Assembly: GCA_016713645.1 (NCBI GenBank)
Contig: JADJOU010000034.1
Span: forward strand, 1 to 12,865
Source: Bacteroidota bacterium
Lineage (GTDB): Bacteria; Bacteroidota; Bacteroidia; Chitinophagales; JADJOU01
DNA length: 12,865 nt
Direction of reading: 5' to 3'
Positions 1 through 5,505 of the stretch are shown here, in pieces. The translations under genes were made by a program, and so were the position numbers. The notes under the pieces were generated by a model that made no database searches, had not been told where the DNA came from, and was given only the letters and a program-made list of their open reading frames with translations. Position 1 is the stretch's first letter. Each line of letters begins with the position of its first letter.

Positions 1-755
1 TTGATATTGCCGTTGTATAAATCACCAATGGAATTAGAGAGAGGCGTTCCAGCAATACTGGCATTTCTATATGTTGAAGTTATATTAGCCAATCCGATAG
101 GATAATAATCTGTAGAAACATCATTGCTAAAATAGTGCAGATTAAGTCCATAAGCATCAATTCCAAAAGTACTCTTCGCAGACATGGAGACACCATCGCG
201 ACCCATATCAGTAAATGCAGTGTTTTGACTCAAGTAGTTAAAAGCTGTAGCACTTGTATTATCCTCTACCCCATTTATTGATTTGAGCCATCCTTGAATT
301 GTATAAGCATAATCAACTCCCTGCTGCTGATCATTGCCAATTTCGACTCTAGCCAATGGACCATGCGCATAATAGTAATACTGAGCATCTTTATTCCAAT
401 TGATAAGATCAACTGAGGATGAGGCTTTTACTAGTCGATTATCAGCATCATATTGGTATTTATAAACGAATTGTTCTGCTTTCCCAGGTTGATAAGTCAC
501 TTGATTTACCTTCCCGCTGATGAGGTCATATTTGTAATTCAATCTTTTGAAACCAAATGGATCATTGATATCTGTATTTTCATTAATCAACGTCTTTACA
601 TTGCCTTGTATATCGTAAGAATAGAAAACGGCATTTGCATAACTAGAAGGAGCGCCTAGATTGCTAAATGTAACGGAACTGACCCCTCGCTCTTCCTCTT
701 CTGTAGCCCCTACTTTGAGCGCTTGGGACGAGGAATTTATATAAACAAATGCCAT
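1..755 (-). CDS. RHS/YD-repeat protein, C-terminal part (partial, runs off left edge)
   Basis: The minus strand is open without a stop from the ATG at 753-755 to the window edge (251 codons). The translation has the look of Bacteroidota RHS-repeat proteins: YSYDIQGNVKTL, YKYDLISGKVNQVTYQPGK, YQYDADNRLVKA, YYYYAHGPLARVEIG, YAYTIQGWLKSING and LYNGNI near the edge. YD-type repeats form a beta-cocoon shell in large secreted or surface proteins that often carry a variable C-terminal toxin; any such tip would lie beyond position 1. Known members are usually well over 1000 residues, so this ATG is unlikely to be the true start. A TAA lies just upstream at 765-767. One frame over, the codons upstream read MAGNTYNLRGQ up to the run of four A (minus strand) at 755-758, so a single-base indel there or in the adjacent G run could have separated it from an earlier part. 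That frame itself meets a stop near 856. It may be a pseudogene fragment or an indel artefact. The family call is firm; intactness is not. Confidence 0.8.
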   Translation of the reverse strand, partial: MAFVYINSSSQALKVGATEEEERGVSSVTFSNLGAPSSYANAVFYSYDIQGNVKTLINENTDINDPFGFKRLNYKYDLISGKVNQVTYQPGKAEQFVYKYQYDADNRLVKASSSVDLINWNKDAQYYYYAHGPLARVEIGNDQQQGVDYAYTIQGWLKSINGVEDNTSATAFNYLSQNTAFTDMGRDGVSMSAKSTFGIDAYGLNLHYFSNDVSTDYYPIGLANITSTYRNASIAGTPLSNSIGDLYNGNI

Positions 756-1556
756 TTTGACCCCTTAAATTATAGGTATTACCTGCCATTAAACAAATAT
801 ATTCAATTTGATAGGATGATTTTGAATTATTTCTTTGATTTTTAATTGCTATGCTTCATGTCCCTTTGCTGCTTTGCTTGGCAAAAGACAAGGAGAAGCG
901 GAGATCCCTTTATCTTCTCAGAGGATTTGCATATCTCCTTGGCGTATGCTGCGGTTAAATTTATTGTTCCAAGAATATAAAATTTGATTTGTTCTTTACT
1001 CGCGTTGGTTTTCAAGATTTTCAATATCATTCAAATCTCTATGCCTTCCAGCAACTTTTAAAAAATACTGAATTAATATTGTTTAGTTACTGAAAGATGC
1101 ACTAAAGTGAATAGAAAATTTTATACTTATTAGGTTTGACTTCAAAAATGGCGCGAAAATCATAGCTTACAAACAACTTTAGTGAACGCCCGATATGCGC
1201 GAAGTGGGCCTTTATAAAAATGTATAAAGATCAAGGTGGGGATTTGAGCGTGAGGAGGCATTGAGCAATATAGAGTTTGCATTGAACGACGAAAAACTTA
1301 AAGAACTATCGAGCACGGCAAACTCCTGATGTTGCGCCAGGGAAAAATCCACACCGTAGATCTTTCATTTTTATAACAGCCCTTGACCTTTTTGCTTACT
1401 TTTGCGTCAAGGCAAAGTGAGTCGCCGAAGGCAAAAATAAAACTTACAAAACTCAATTTGCAATTTAATAAAAATGCATACTCTCTTAACGAAACGTCAC
1501 TGAATACCGAATCTCGCTTACCAGCATTAAATTGAAACTCATCAGCGCAAACACTA
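756..1556. other. Gene-poor stretch with no recognisable intact gene
   Basis: This stretch of about 800 bases separates the RHS fragment from the small gene at 1557-1748. It has a 62-codon minus-strand reading frame (842-1030) that resembles no family I know. Short open pieces on both strands are interrupted by stops, for example a plus-strand run ending in the TGA near 1328. A palindromic element lies at about 1379-1430. Base composition is patchy, with AT-rich tracts (1040-1140) next to GC-richer islands (868-960, 1180-1340). It looks like decayed or repeat-derived DNA, not a regulatory region of a single gene. Confidence 0.5.
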
Positions 1557-1567
1557 CTAATTTTCAT
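1298..1567 (-). pseudogene. Possible remnant of the partner gene of the 63-residue protein
   Basis: The minus-strand frame from the ATG at 1565-1567 overlaps the stop of the upstream small gene by a few bases. It starts MKISSVCADEFQFN, which could be the first residues of a nucleotidyltransferase-like partner, but the sequence that follows has no nucleotidyltransferase motif (no G-S/G pair followed by DxD). From about 1440 downward the frame simply reads through the palindromic element. The overlap suggests a former two-gene unit interrupted by repeat DNA. This is speculative: the frame may be meaningless. Confidence 0.2.
1379..1430. repeat. Imperfect palindromic intergenic element
   Basis: CCTTGAC (1381-1387) is perfectly complementary to GTCAAGG (1406-1412), enclosing an 18-base loop. 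Inside and beside it CTTACTTTTGC (about 1395-1405) is nearly complementary to GCAAAGTGAG (about 1412-1421). It is followed by GTCGCCGAAGGC. Very similar T-rich palindromes are, from memory, dispersed between genes in many Bacteroidota genomes, often next to RHS or transposon remnants. No second copy is visible in this window, so calling it a repeat is an inference. Confidence 0.35.
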
Positions 1568-1748
1568 GTTTTCTCTTTGAAAATGCTGTTCTATCAAGCT
1601 TGGGATAAACATCAAGTTGATACGCTTGCAGATTTAAATAATCCAATATTTCCCATCGCTCGACAGGACTTAAACTGAGGAAATATACTCTATCATTTGT
1701 AGAATCGCTCGCTTTCTTTGCTTTAAAAGAGGTTTTGTCTAATTTCAT
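1557..1748 (-). CDS. Small unnamed protein of 63 residues
   Basis: A 63-residue, charged protein with no signal peptide or membrane segment. It opens MKLDKTSFKAKKA, has a central ERWEILDYLNLQAYQLDV segment and closes with PKLDRTAFSKRKHEN. The two similar short motifs at each end (KLDKTSFK and KLDRTAFSKRK) and the helical middle match, from memory, a small uncharacterised family in Bacteroidota and other bacteria that often sits directly upstream of a nucleotidyltransferase-like gene, in a toxin-antitoxin style pair. I cannot name a function. Its TAG stop (1557-1559) overlaps a possible ATG (1565-1567) of a second minus-strand frame, as expected for translational coupling, but that frame soon runs into palindromic DNA, so the partner would be lost or truncated. 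The gene is probably real; the pairing is inference. Confidence 0.6.
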   Translation of the reverse strand: MKLDKTSFKAKKASDSTNDRVYFLSLSPVERWEILDYLNLQAYQLDVYPKLDRTAFSKRKHEN

Positions 1749-1816
1749 CCAATTCCAAATTACAGACTAAAATAATTCAATTTCTGTATATAGTCCTATT
1801 TTTCTTTTGATTGCTT

Positions 1817-2303
1817 TTATTCAAACTTCCGCAACAATTTCAAACTCTCCTCGCTAGCCCAATCGCGCTGGTCGGTTGTCTTATAGAGTAAATTGCCATT
1901 GGGTCCGAGAATATAATAACAGGGAATCGATCGAATACCATATTCGTCAAAGCGCTTATTCATATGCCAACAATTGAATTCTATTTCATGGCGCTCAATA
2001 AAGCCTTCGTCTTTGAAGTTCGTCGTTGTTTAAACCCAAAACGACCCATTTACTCGGATCTAGCTTAGTCTGCATCAAATTCACACTAGGCATCGATTTA
2101 ATGCAATCTATACACCACGTGCCCCAGATGTCAATGAAGATATTCTTGCCGCGAAACTCATCCAAGGTGACAGGATGCCCATCTAGATCCGTCAGGGACA
2201 TATATTCAAACTCGATGGCAGGAGCGCGAAACTTGATATACTTATAGCCAAAATAAGCGACAAATAGAATGGACAGGGTGATAGCAACTTTCTTATAATT
2301 CAT
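1817..2303 (-). pseudogene. TlpA-like membrane-anchored thioredoxin, frameshifted
   Basis: Residues 1-25 (MNYKKVAITLSILFVAYFGY) form an uncleaved signal anchor, placing the domain outside the inner membrane. The thioredoxin domain follows, with WGTWCIDCIKSMP as the redox-active CxxC site. The second half, in the frame one base over, includes FNCWHMNKRFDEYGIRSIPCYYILGPNGNL, with the cis-proline segment SIP, and ends RKFE at the TAA (1817-1819). The first frame stops early at 1995-1997 (translation drifting to QRRRLY). The frames join if one base is removed within about 2005-2029, giving 161 residues, a normal size for TlpA/ResA-type proteins. These reduce or oxidise disulfides in secreted or cytochrome-related proteins. 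CIDC in place of the usual CxPC is unusual. The break could be a sequencing indel or a real mutation. The gene is divergent from the Xer recombinase gene. Confidence 0.85.
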
Positions 2304-2370
2304 AAAACCAGGATTTGAGCGATTAAGAGAACAATAATACGCATATTTTCATTTTTTTAACTATTCGCCC

Positions 2371-2401
2371 TTGACATTCTCATAAAACATATTTACATTT
2401 G
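2371..2401 (+). promoter_or_regulatory. Bacteroidota-type promoter of the Xer-HPF operon
   Basis: A -33 element TTG (2371-2373, in TTGACA) and a perfect -7 element TACATTTG (2394-2401, consensus TAnnTTTG) are separated by 20 bp, the normal spacing for the primary sigma factor of Bacteroidota. The ATG of the recombinase is at 2407, only five bases after the -7 box, so transcription would begin at or within a few bases of the start codon. The message would then be leaderless or nearly so. Confidence 0.7.
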
Positions 2402-2406
2402 ATACA

Positions 2407-3297
2407 ATGAACGAAGTAAAATCATTTTTAAGCTATATAGAATTTGAGAAGCGTTATTCCCCACATACACTTCTGTCTTATAGCAATGATATTGACCAAT
2501 TCAGTTCATTTTGCCAAAGAACTTTTGACGAGCCCAATATTTTAAAAGCCAACCACACCTTTATTCGATCATGGATGGTCTCATTATTGGAAGCGGGCGA
2601 CAAAGCTTCTACCATCAATAGAAAAGTTTCCTCACTCAAATCGCTGTATAAATATTTACTCAAGAGAAATCTCATTGAGAGCAATCCCACAGCTAGATTG
2701 ACACGTCCCAAAACACCCAAGCGCCTACCCACTTTTATAGATGAGAAAGCGACTGTGGGCTTGATGGAGCAAATCAATGAAAATATCGAAGAAATGGAAG
2801 GCTATAGAAATATGGTGATGATGGAAATTTTCTATACTACAGGCTTGCGTCGAAGCGAATTGATGAACTTAAGTCAAACCAGTATTGATACCCATAAACT
2901 CCAAATAAAAGTAATGGGGAAAGGCGGCAAAGAGCGCATCATTCCTATCTCCCACGAATTATTGCAAAAAATGGAAACCTTATTGGAATTTAATCGACAA
3001 TTGGATTGTTCCGATAAAGAGGACTATTTATTCCTTACAATTAAGGGAAAAAAAATCTACCCAGAATTAATTTATTCAATCATAAAAAAACAATTATCCC
3101 ATGTAACCACCTTACAAAAACGCAGTCCGCACGTGATGAGGCATACTTTTGCCATGCACTTGCTCAACAACGGAGCTGATCTAAACGCTATCAAAGATTT
3201 AATGGGGCATTCGAGCCTAGCATCCACTCAAGTCTATACACACAATAGCATAGAAAAGCTCAAAAACATTTACAAACAGGCTCACCCAAAAGCATAA
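2407..3297 (+). CDS. xerC: Tyrosine recombinase XerC/XerD type
   Basis: A 296-residue site-specific recombinase of normal length for Xer proteins. The N-terminal SAM-like core-binding domain (about 1-100) contains YSPHTLLSYSNDIDQF and the STINRKVSSLKSLYKYL helix. The catalytic domain (about 105-296) has all expected active-site residues: R148 (TTGLRRSEL), K172 (GKGGKER), H242 and R245 (PHVMRHTFA), H268 (LMGHSS) and the nucleophile Y277 (TQVYTH). Xer recombinases act in the cytoplasm at dif to resolve chromosome dimers. The linkage to an HPF gene 27 bases downstream is the usual Bacteroidota arrangement of a housekeeping Xer, which argues against a phage or transposon integrase. XerC and XerD cannot be separated by eye, so the symbol follows common Bacteroidota usage. 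A strong promoter lies immediately upstream. Confidence 0.93.
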   Translation: MNEVKSFLSYIEFEKRYSPHTLLSYSNDIDQFSSFCQRTFDEPNILKANHTFIRSWMVSLLEAGDKASTINRKVSSLKSLYKYLLKRNLIESNPTARLTRPKTPKRLPTFIDEKATVGLMEQINENIEEMEGYRNMVMMEIFYTTGLRRSELMNLSQTSIDTHKLQIKVMGKGGKERIIPISHELLQKMETLLEFNRQLDCSDKEDYLFLTIKGKKIYPELIYSIIKKQLSHVTTLQKRSPHVMRHTFAMHLLNNGADLNAIKDLMGHSSLASTQVYTHNSIEKLKNIYKQAHPKA

Positions 3298-3324
3298 TTT
3301 TATTTCACTAAAAAATTCAATATT

Positions 3325-3624
3325 ATGAACATTAAAATTCATTCAGCAGGATTTACAGCAGACCAAAAGTTGGTAGGTTTTATTCAGGATAAAATGCAAA
3401 AATTAGGGACATTCTATGACAAAATCATCGATGTAGATGTCTTTTTAAAATTAGATTGCCATGCCAAAATACGGGACAAAGTAGTTGAAGTGAGAACCAA
3501 TGTGCCTGGTTCTACCCTCTTTGCGGAGAATACTGCCATGAGTTTTGAAAATGCGACAGTAGACGTTTTTGAAACCGTAAAAAAACAACTCAGCAAGAAA
3601 AAAGAACTTTCAAAAGGATTATAA
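3325..3624 (+). CDS. hpf: Ribosome hibernation-promoting factor (HPF/RaiA family, short form)
   Basis: A 99-residue protein starting MNIKIHSAGFTADQKLVGFI, with the beta-alpha-beta-beta-beta-alpha pattern of the S30AE/RaiA family. DVDVFLKLD and KVVEVRTNVPG are the central strands, and the C-terminal helix FETVKKQLSKKKELSKG is strongly basic. Short HPF proteins bind the 30S decoding centre in slow growth, blocking translation and promoting 100S dimers or stabilising idle ribosomes. The long-form C-terminal dimerisation domain is absent. The gene follows xer after 27 bases and no promoter is evident between them, so both are probably one operon, ended by the hairpin at 3635-3667. Confidence 0.92.
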   Translation: MNIKIHSAGFTADQKLVGFIQDKMQKLGTFYDKIIDVDVFLKLDCHAKIRDKVVEVRTNVPGSTLFAENTAMSFENATVDVFETVKKQLSKKKELSKGL

Positions 3625-3634
3625 ATAAATTTCA

Positions 3635-3667
3635 ATCGCTGTTCTATACTAGGGCAGCGATTTTTTT
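3635..3667 (+). terminator. Rho-independent terminator after hpf
   Basis: ATCGCTGTTC (3635-3644) pairs with GGGCAGCGAT (3652-3661), a 10-bp stem that includes two G-T wobbles, around a 7-base loop. Seven T follow (3661-3667). It closes the xer-hpf operon and separates it from the rhodanese gene. Confidence 0.85.
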
Positions 3668-3686
3668 AAAAATTAGATTTCAAAAA

Positions 3687-4006
3687 ATGGTCAAAGAAGT
3701 AACAGTACAAGAATTAAAAGCGATGATGGACAATCGCGAGGATTTCCAACTCATCGATGTGCGCGAGCCGCATGAAGTAGAAATTGCAACTATCGGGGGA
3801 GAATTAATGCCCCTGGGGCAAGTCACCGATTTTGAAGCGGAGATTTCCAGAGATAAAAGGTCATCGTGCACTGCCGAAGTGGCGCAAGAAGCACCAATGC
3901 GATCATGTTACTTGAAGATATGTATGGATTTGACAATCTCTACAACCTCAAAGGGGGAATTACAGCATGGGCAAAGGAAATTGATCCTTCAGTAGCGATT
4001 TATTAA
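3687..4006 (+). pseudogene. Rhodanese-like sulfurtransferase, frameshifted
   Basis: The first frame reads MVKEVTVQELKAMMDNRED then FQLIDVREPHEVEIATIGG, the conserved N-terminal half of a single-domain rhodanese (GlpE/PspE size), then goes out of frame after ISRDK. In the frame one base back the active-site loop appears as VIVHCRSGARSTNAI, followed by LYNLKGGITAWAKEIDPS and the stop TAA at 4004-4006. Adding one A to the run of four at 3855-3858 restores a 106-residue protein with catalytic cysteine at residue 63 and the usual GG-x-x-AW C-terminal signature. Such proteins carry a persulfide on that cysteine and pass sulfane sulfur to acceptors in the cytoplasm; the physiological acceptor is unknown. 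The homopolymer location makes a sequencing indel likely, though a true null mutation cannot be excluded. Terminators flank the gene on both sides, so it is probably transcribed alone. Confidence 0.88.
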
Positions 4007-4028
4007 TTCAAAATTCAATCAACAAAAG

Positions 4029-4060
4029 AGCCAAGATGATTCATCTTGGCTTTTTGTTTT
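4029..4060 (+). terminator. Strong terminator after the rhodanese gene
   Basis: AGCCAAGATGA (4029-4039) and TCATCTTGGCT (4041-4051) are exact reverse complements around a single base, so in practice a 9-bp stem with a GATTC loop. A T-rich tail TTTTTGTTTT (4051-4060) follows. An A-rich stretch precedes the stem, so it could work on both strands, although both neighbouring genes point the same way. Confidence 0.88.
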
Positions 4061-4089
4061 ACCCCCCATTTCAAATTGTATTAGATTTG
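4054..4089 (+). promoter_or_regulatory. Possible promoter of the DUF3078 gene
   Basis: TAGATTTG (4082-4089) fits the -7 consensus TAnnTTTG exactly and lies 19 bases before the ATG at 4109. The nearest upstream TTG (4054-4056, inside the terminator tail) is 25 bp away, longer than the usual 19-21, so the -33 part is weak. Confidence 0.45.
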
Positions 4090-4108
4090 CCGTCCAAAAA
4101 AAACACCA

Positions 4109-5128
4109 ATGACAATAAAAAACAAGTTCATTCTTTTCCTATTTGTTTGTACAGCCCTTTCTGCAACTGCACAAACATCAAGTATTGATTCACTCAAGAA
4201 GATTCTCGATGATCAAAAGGCCTCTAAAAAAAATGCAGAGGAGCAAATCAAAACGACAGAAGCAGCCATTGCCAAACTCACACCACCCATTATATGGACA
4301 AAAGGCGGATTTGTAGCATTGAACCTCGGCCAAACAGCACTAATTAACTGGGCTGCTGGAGGAAACAGCAATTTTTCTGGAACAATCGTCGTCAACTATT
4401 TTGCCAATTATAGAAAGGGGAAACACAGTTGGAATAATTCCTTCGATGGGAAATGGGGATTGATTAAAAACCACGACTTTGTCACAGGAAAAGGCGATCC
4501 AGTGCGCAAGAACGAAGACTTCTTGCAAGTGATGACCAATTACTCTTACGATTTAACTTCATCTGGGAAATTTCAAGCGGGATTTTTGGCTGATTTTCAA
4601 AGTCAATTTACAGCGACATTTAACCCTGCAAATGACACTCAATTGGTCTCAAGATTTATGGCACCTGCATATTTGAAGCTAGGTCCATTCATTGGATATA
4701 AATTTACTTCTTATTTCAAATTCACTTTTTCTCCTGCTGCAGGAAAGATAACATTTGTAAATGACCCAACTATTGCGGCGACCAAAGTGTATACACCAAA
4801 TGGAGAGGCTGTAAGAACAGAGATTGGAGCATACTTGACAGCCCTGTTTGAAAAAGAAATTATAAAAAATATCAAACTCAAATCTCAATTGGATTTGTTC
4901 AACAACTACTTGAATAGCGAAGTTGACTTCAATGGGAAGTCTAAGAGAGCAAACATAGACGTGAATTGGAGAAATGATTTATTTATGCGCGTCAACAAAT
5001 ATATTGGAGTGACGATTTCTACAGCTTTGATTTACGATGAGGACCAGAAAGTGACTATTGGCACGGAAAAGAAGCCTAGAACCCAATTTCGAGAAAATTT
5101 GGGAATTGGGCTTTCTTACAATTTCTAA
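4109..5128 (+). CDS. DUF3078 family outer-membrane protein
   Basis: A 339-residue exported protein. The signal peptide is MTIKNKFILFLFVCTALSATAQ, with cleavage predicted after TAQ. Residues about 25-56 are charged and likely to form a short coiled coil. The rest is rich in alternating aromatic and polar residues typical of beta strands: WTKGGFVALNLGQTALINWA, then the N-W-A-x-G-G-x-S motif (NWAAGGNSNFSG) diagnostic for DUF3078, then SWNNSFDGKWGL, FLQVMTNYSYDL and the final strand ENLGIGLSYNF. The terminal phenylalanine is the usual signal for BAM-mediated insertion. It is probably an outer-membrane beta barrel; no transport or enzymatic role is established. It stands alone between two terminators. 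Confidence 0.88.
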   Translation: MTIKNKFILFLFVCTALSATAQTSSIDSLKKILDDQKASKKNAEEQIKTTEAAIAKLTPPIIWTKGGFVALNLGQTALINWAAGGNSNFSGTIVVNYFANYRKGKHSWNNSFDGKWGLIKNHDFVTGKGDPVRKNEDFLQVMTNYSYDLTSSGKFQAGFLADFQSQFTATFNPANDTQLVSRFMAPAYLKLGPFIGYKFTSYFKFTFSPAAGKITFVNDPTIAATKVYTPNGEAVRTEIGAYLTALFEKEIIKNIKLKSQLDLFNNYLNSEVDFNGKSKRANIDVNWRNDLFMRVNKYIGVTISTALIYDEDQKVTIGTEKKPRTQFRENLGIGLSYNF

Positions 5129-5148
5129 AAATGATTGTCTTATATTTG

Positions 5149-5181
5149 AAAATGCTGTCTACATTTGGACAGCATTTTTTT
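5149..5181 (+). terminator. Terminator after the DUF3078 gene
   Basis: AAAATGCTGTC (5149-5159) and GACAGCATTTT (5168-5178) form an 11-bp stem with an 8-base loop, followed by a T tract (5175-5181). It ends only 11 bases before the ATG of the DUF4286 gene. Confidence 0.85.
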
Positions 5182-5192
5182 ATTTCCCTACT

Positions 5193-5495
5193 ATGATTAT
5201 ATACAATGTTACCGTTAAAGTAGAACAATCAATACACGATGCTTGGGTAGATTGGTTGATTCGAGAACACATACCTGAAGTGCTGGCAACAGGCTATTTC
5301 AGCGACAATAAAGTCTACAGAATCCTTGCGGAAGATGAGACAGATGGCATTTCATATAGCATTCAATATTTTACAGATGAAATGAGCAAATATTTTGACT
5401 ATATTAGCCTTTGTGCGCCGGAATTGAGAAAAAAGGGATTGGATAAATGGGGCGATAAATTTGTATCTTTTAGAACTGTTTTGAGAGAAGTATAA
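5193..5495 (+). CDS. DUF4286 family protein
   Basis: A 100-residue soluble protein, MIIYNVTVKVEQSIHDAWVDW and onward, matching the size and pattern of DUF4286: an alpha-beta ferredoxin-like fold with YNVTVKV as first strand, WVDWLIREHIPEVLATGYF as first helix and loop, SYSIQYF as a central strand, and a C-terminal DKWGDKFVSFRTVL. The frame is open further upstream, to 5058, but that part lies inside the DUF3078 gene and its terminator; the ATG at 5193 gives the family's standard N-terminus. Function is unknown. The gene ends 10 bases before murF-alr, so the two are likely co-transcribed, which suggests a link to cell-envelope synthesis or simply a shared promoter. Confidence 0.88.
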   Translation: MIIYNVTVKVEQSIHDAWVDWLIREHIPEVLATGYFSDNKVYRILAEDETDGISYSIQYFTDEMSKYFDYISLCAPELRKKGLDKWGDKFVSFRTVLREV

Positions 5496-5505
5496 TAACC
5501 ATAAA

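Noticed and set aside
453..659. 68-codon plus-strand reading frame
   Set aside because: It is antisense to the RHS coding frame, which has clear YD-repeat homology.
842..1030. 62-codon minus-strand reading frame
   Set aside because: No recognisable family, no supporting context; it lies in patchy, probably repeat-derived DNA.
3850..3865. Programmed -1 frameshifting in the rhodanese gene
   Set aside because: No canonical X-XXY-YYZ slippery site or downstream pseudoknot is apparent, and rhodaneses are not known to use it; a missing A in a homopolymer explains it.
5058..5192. Upstream extension of the DUF4286 gene
   Set aside because: This part lies inside the DUF3078 coding region and crosses a strong terminator; the family's N-terminus starts at 5193.
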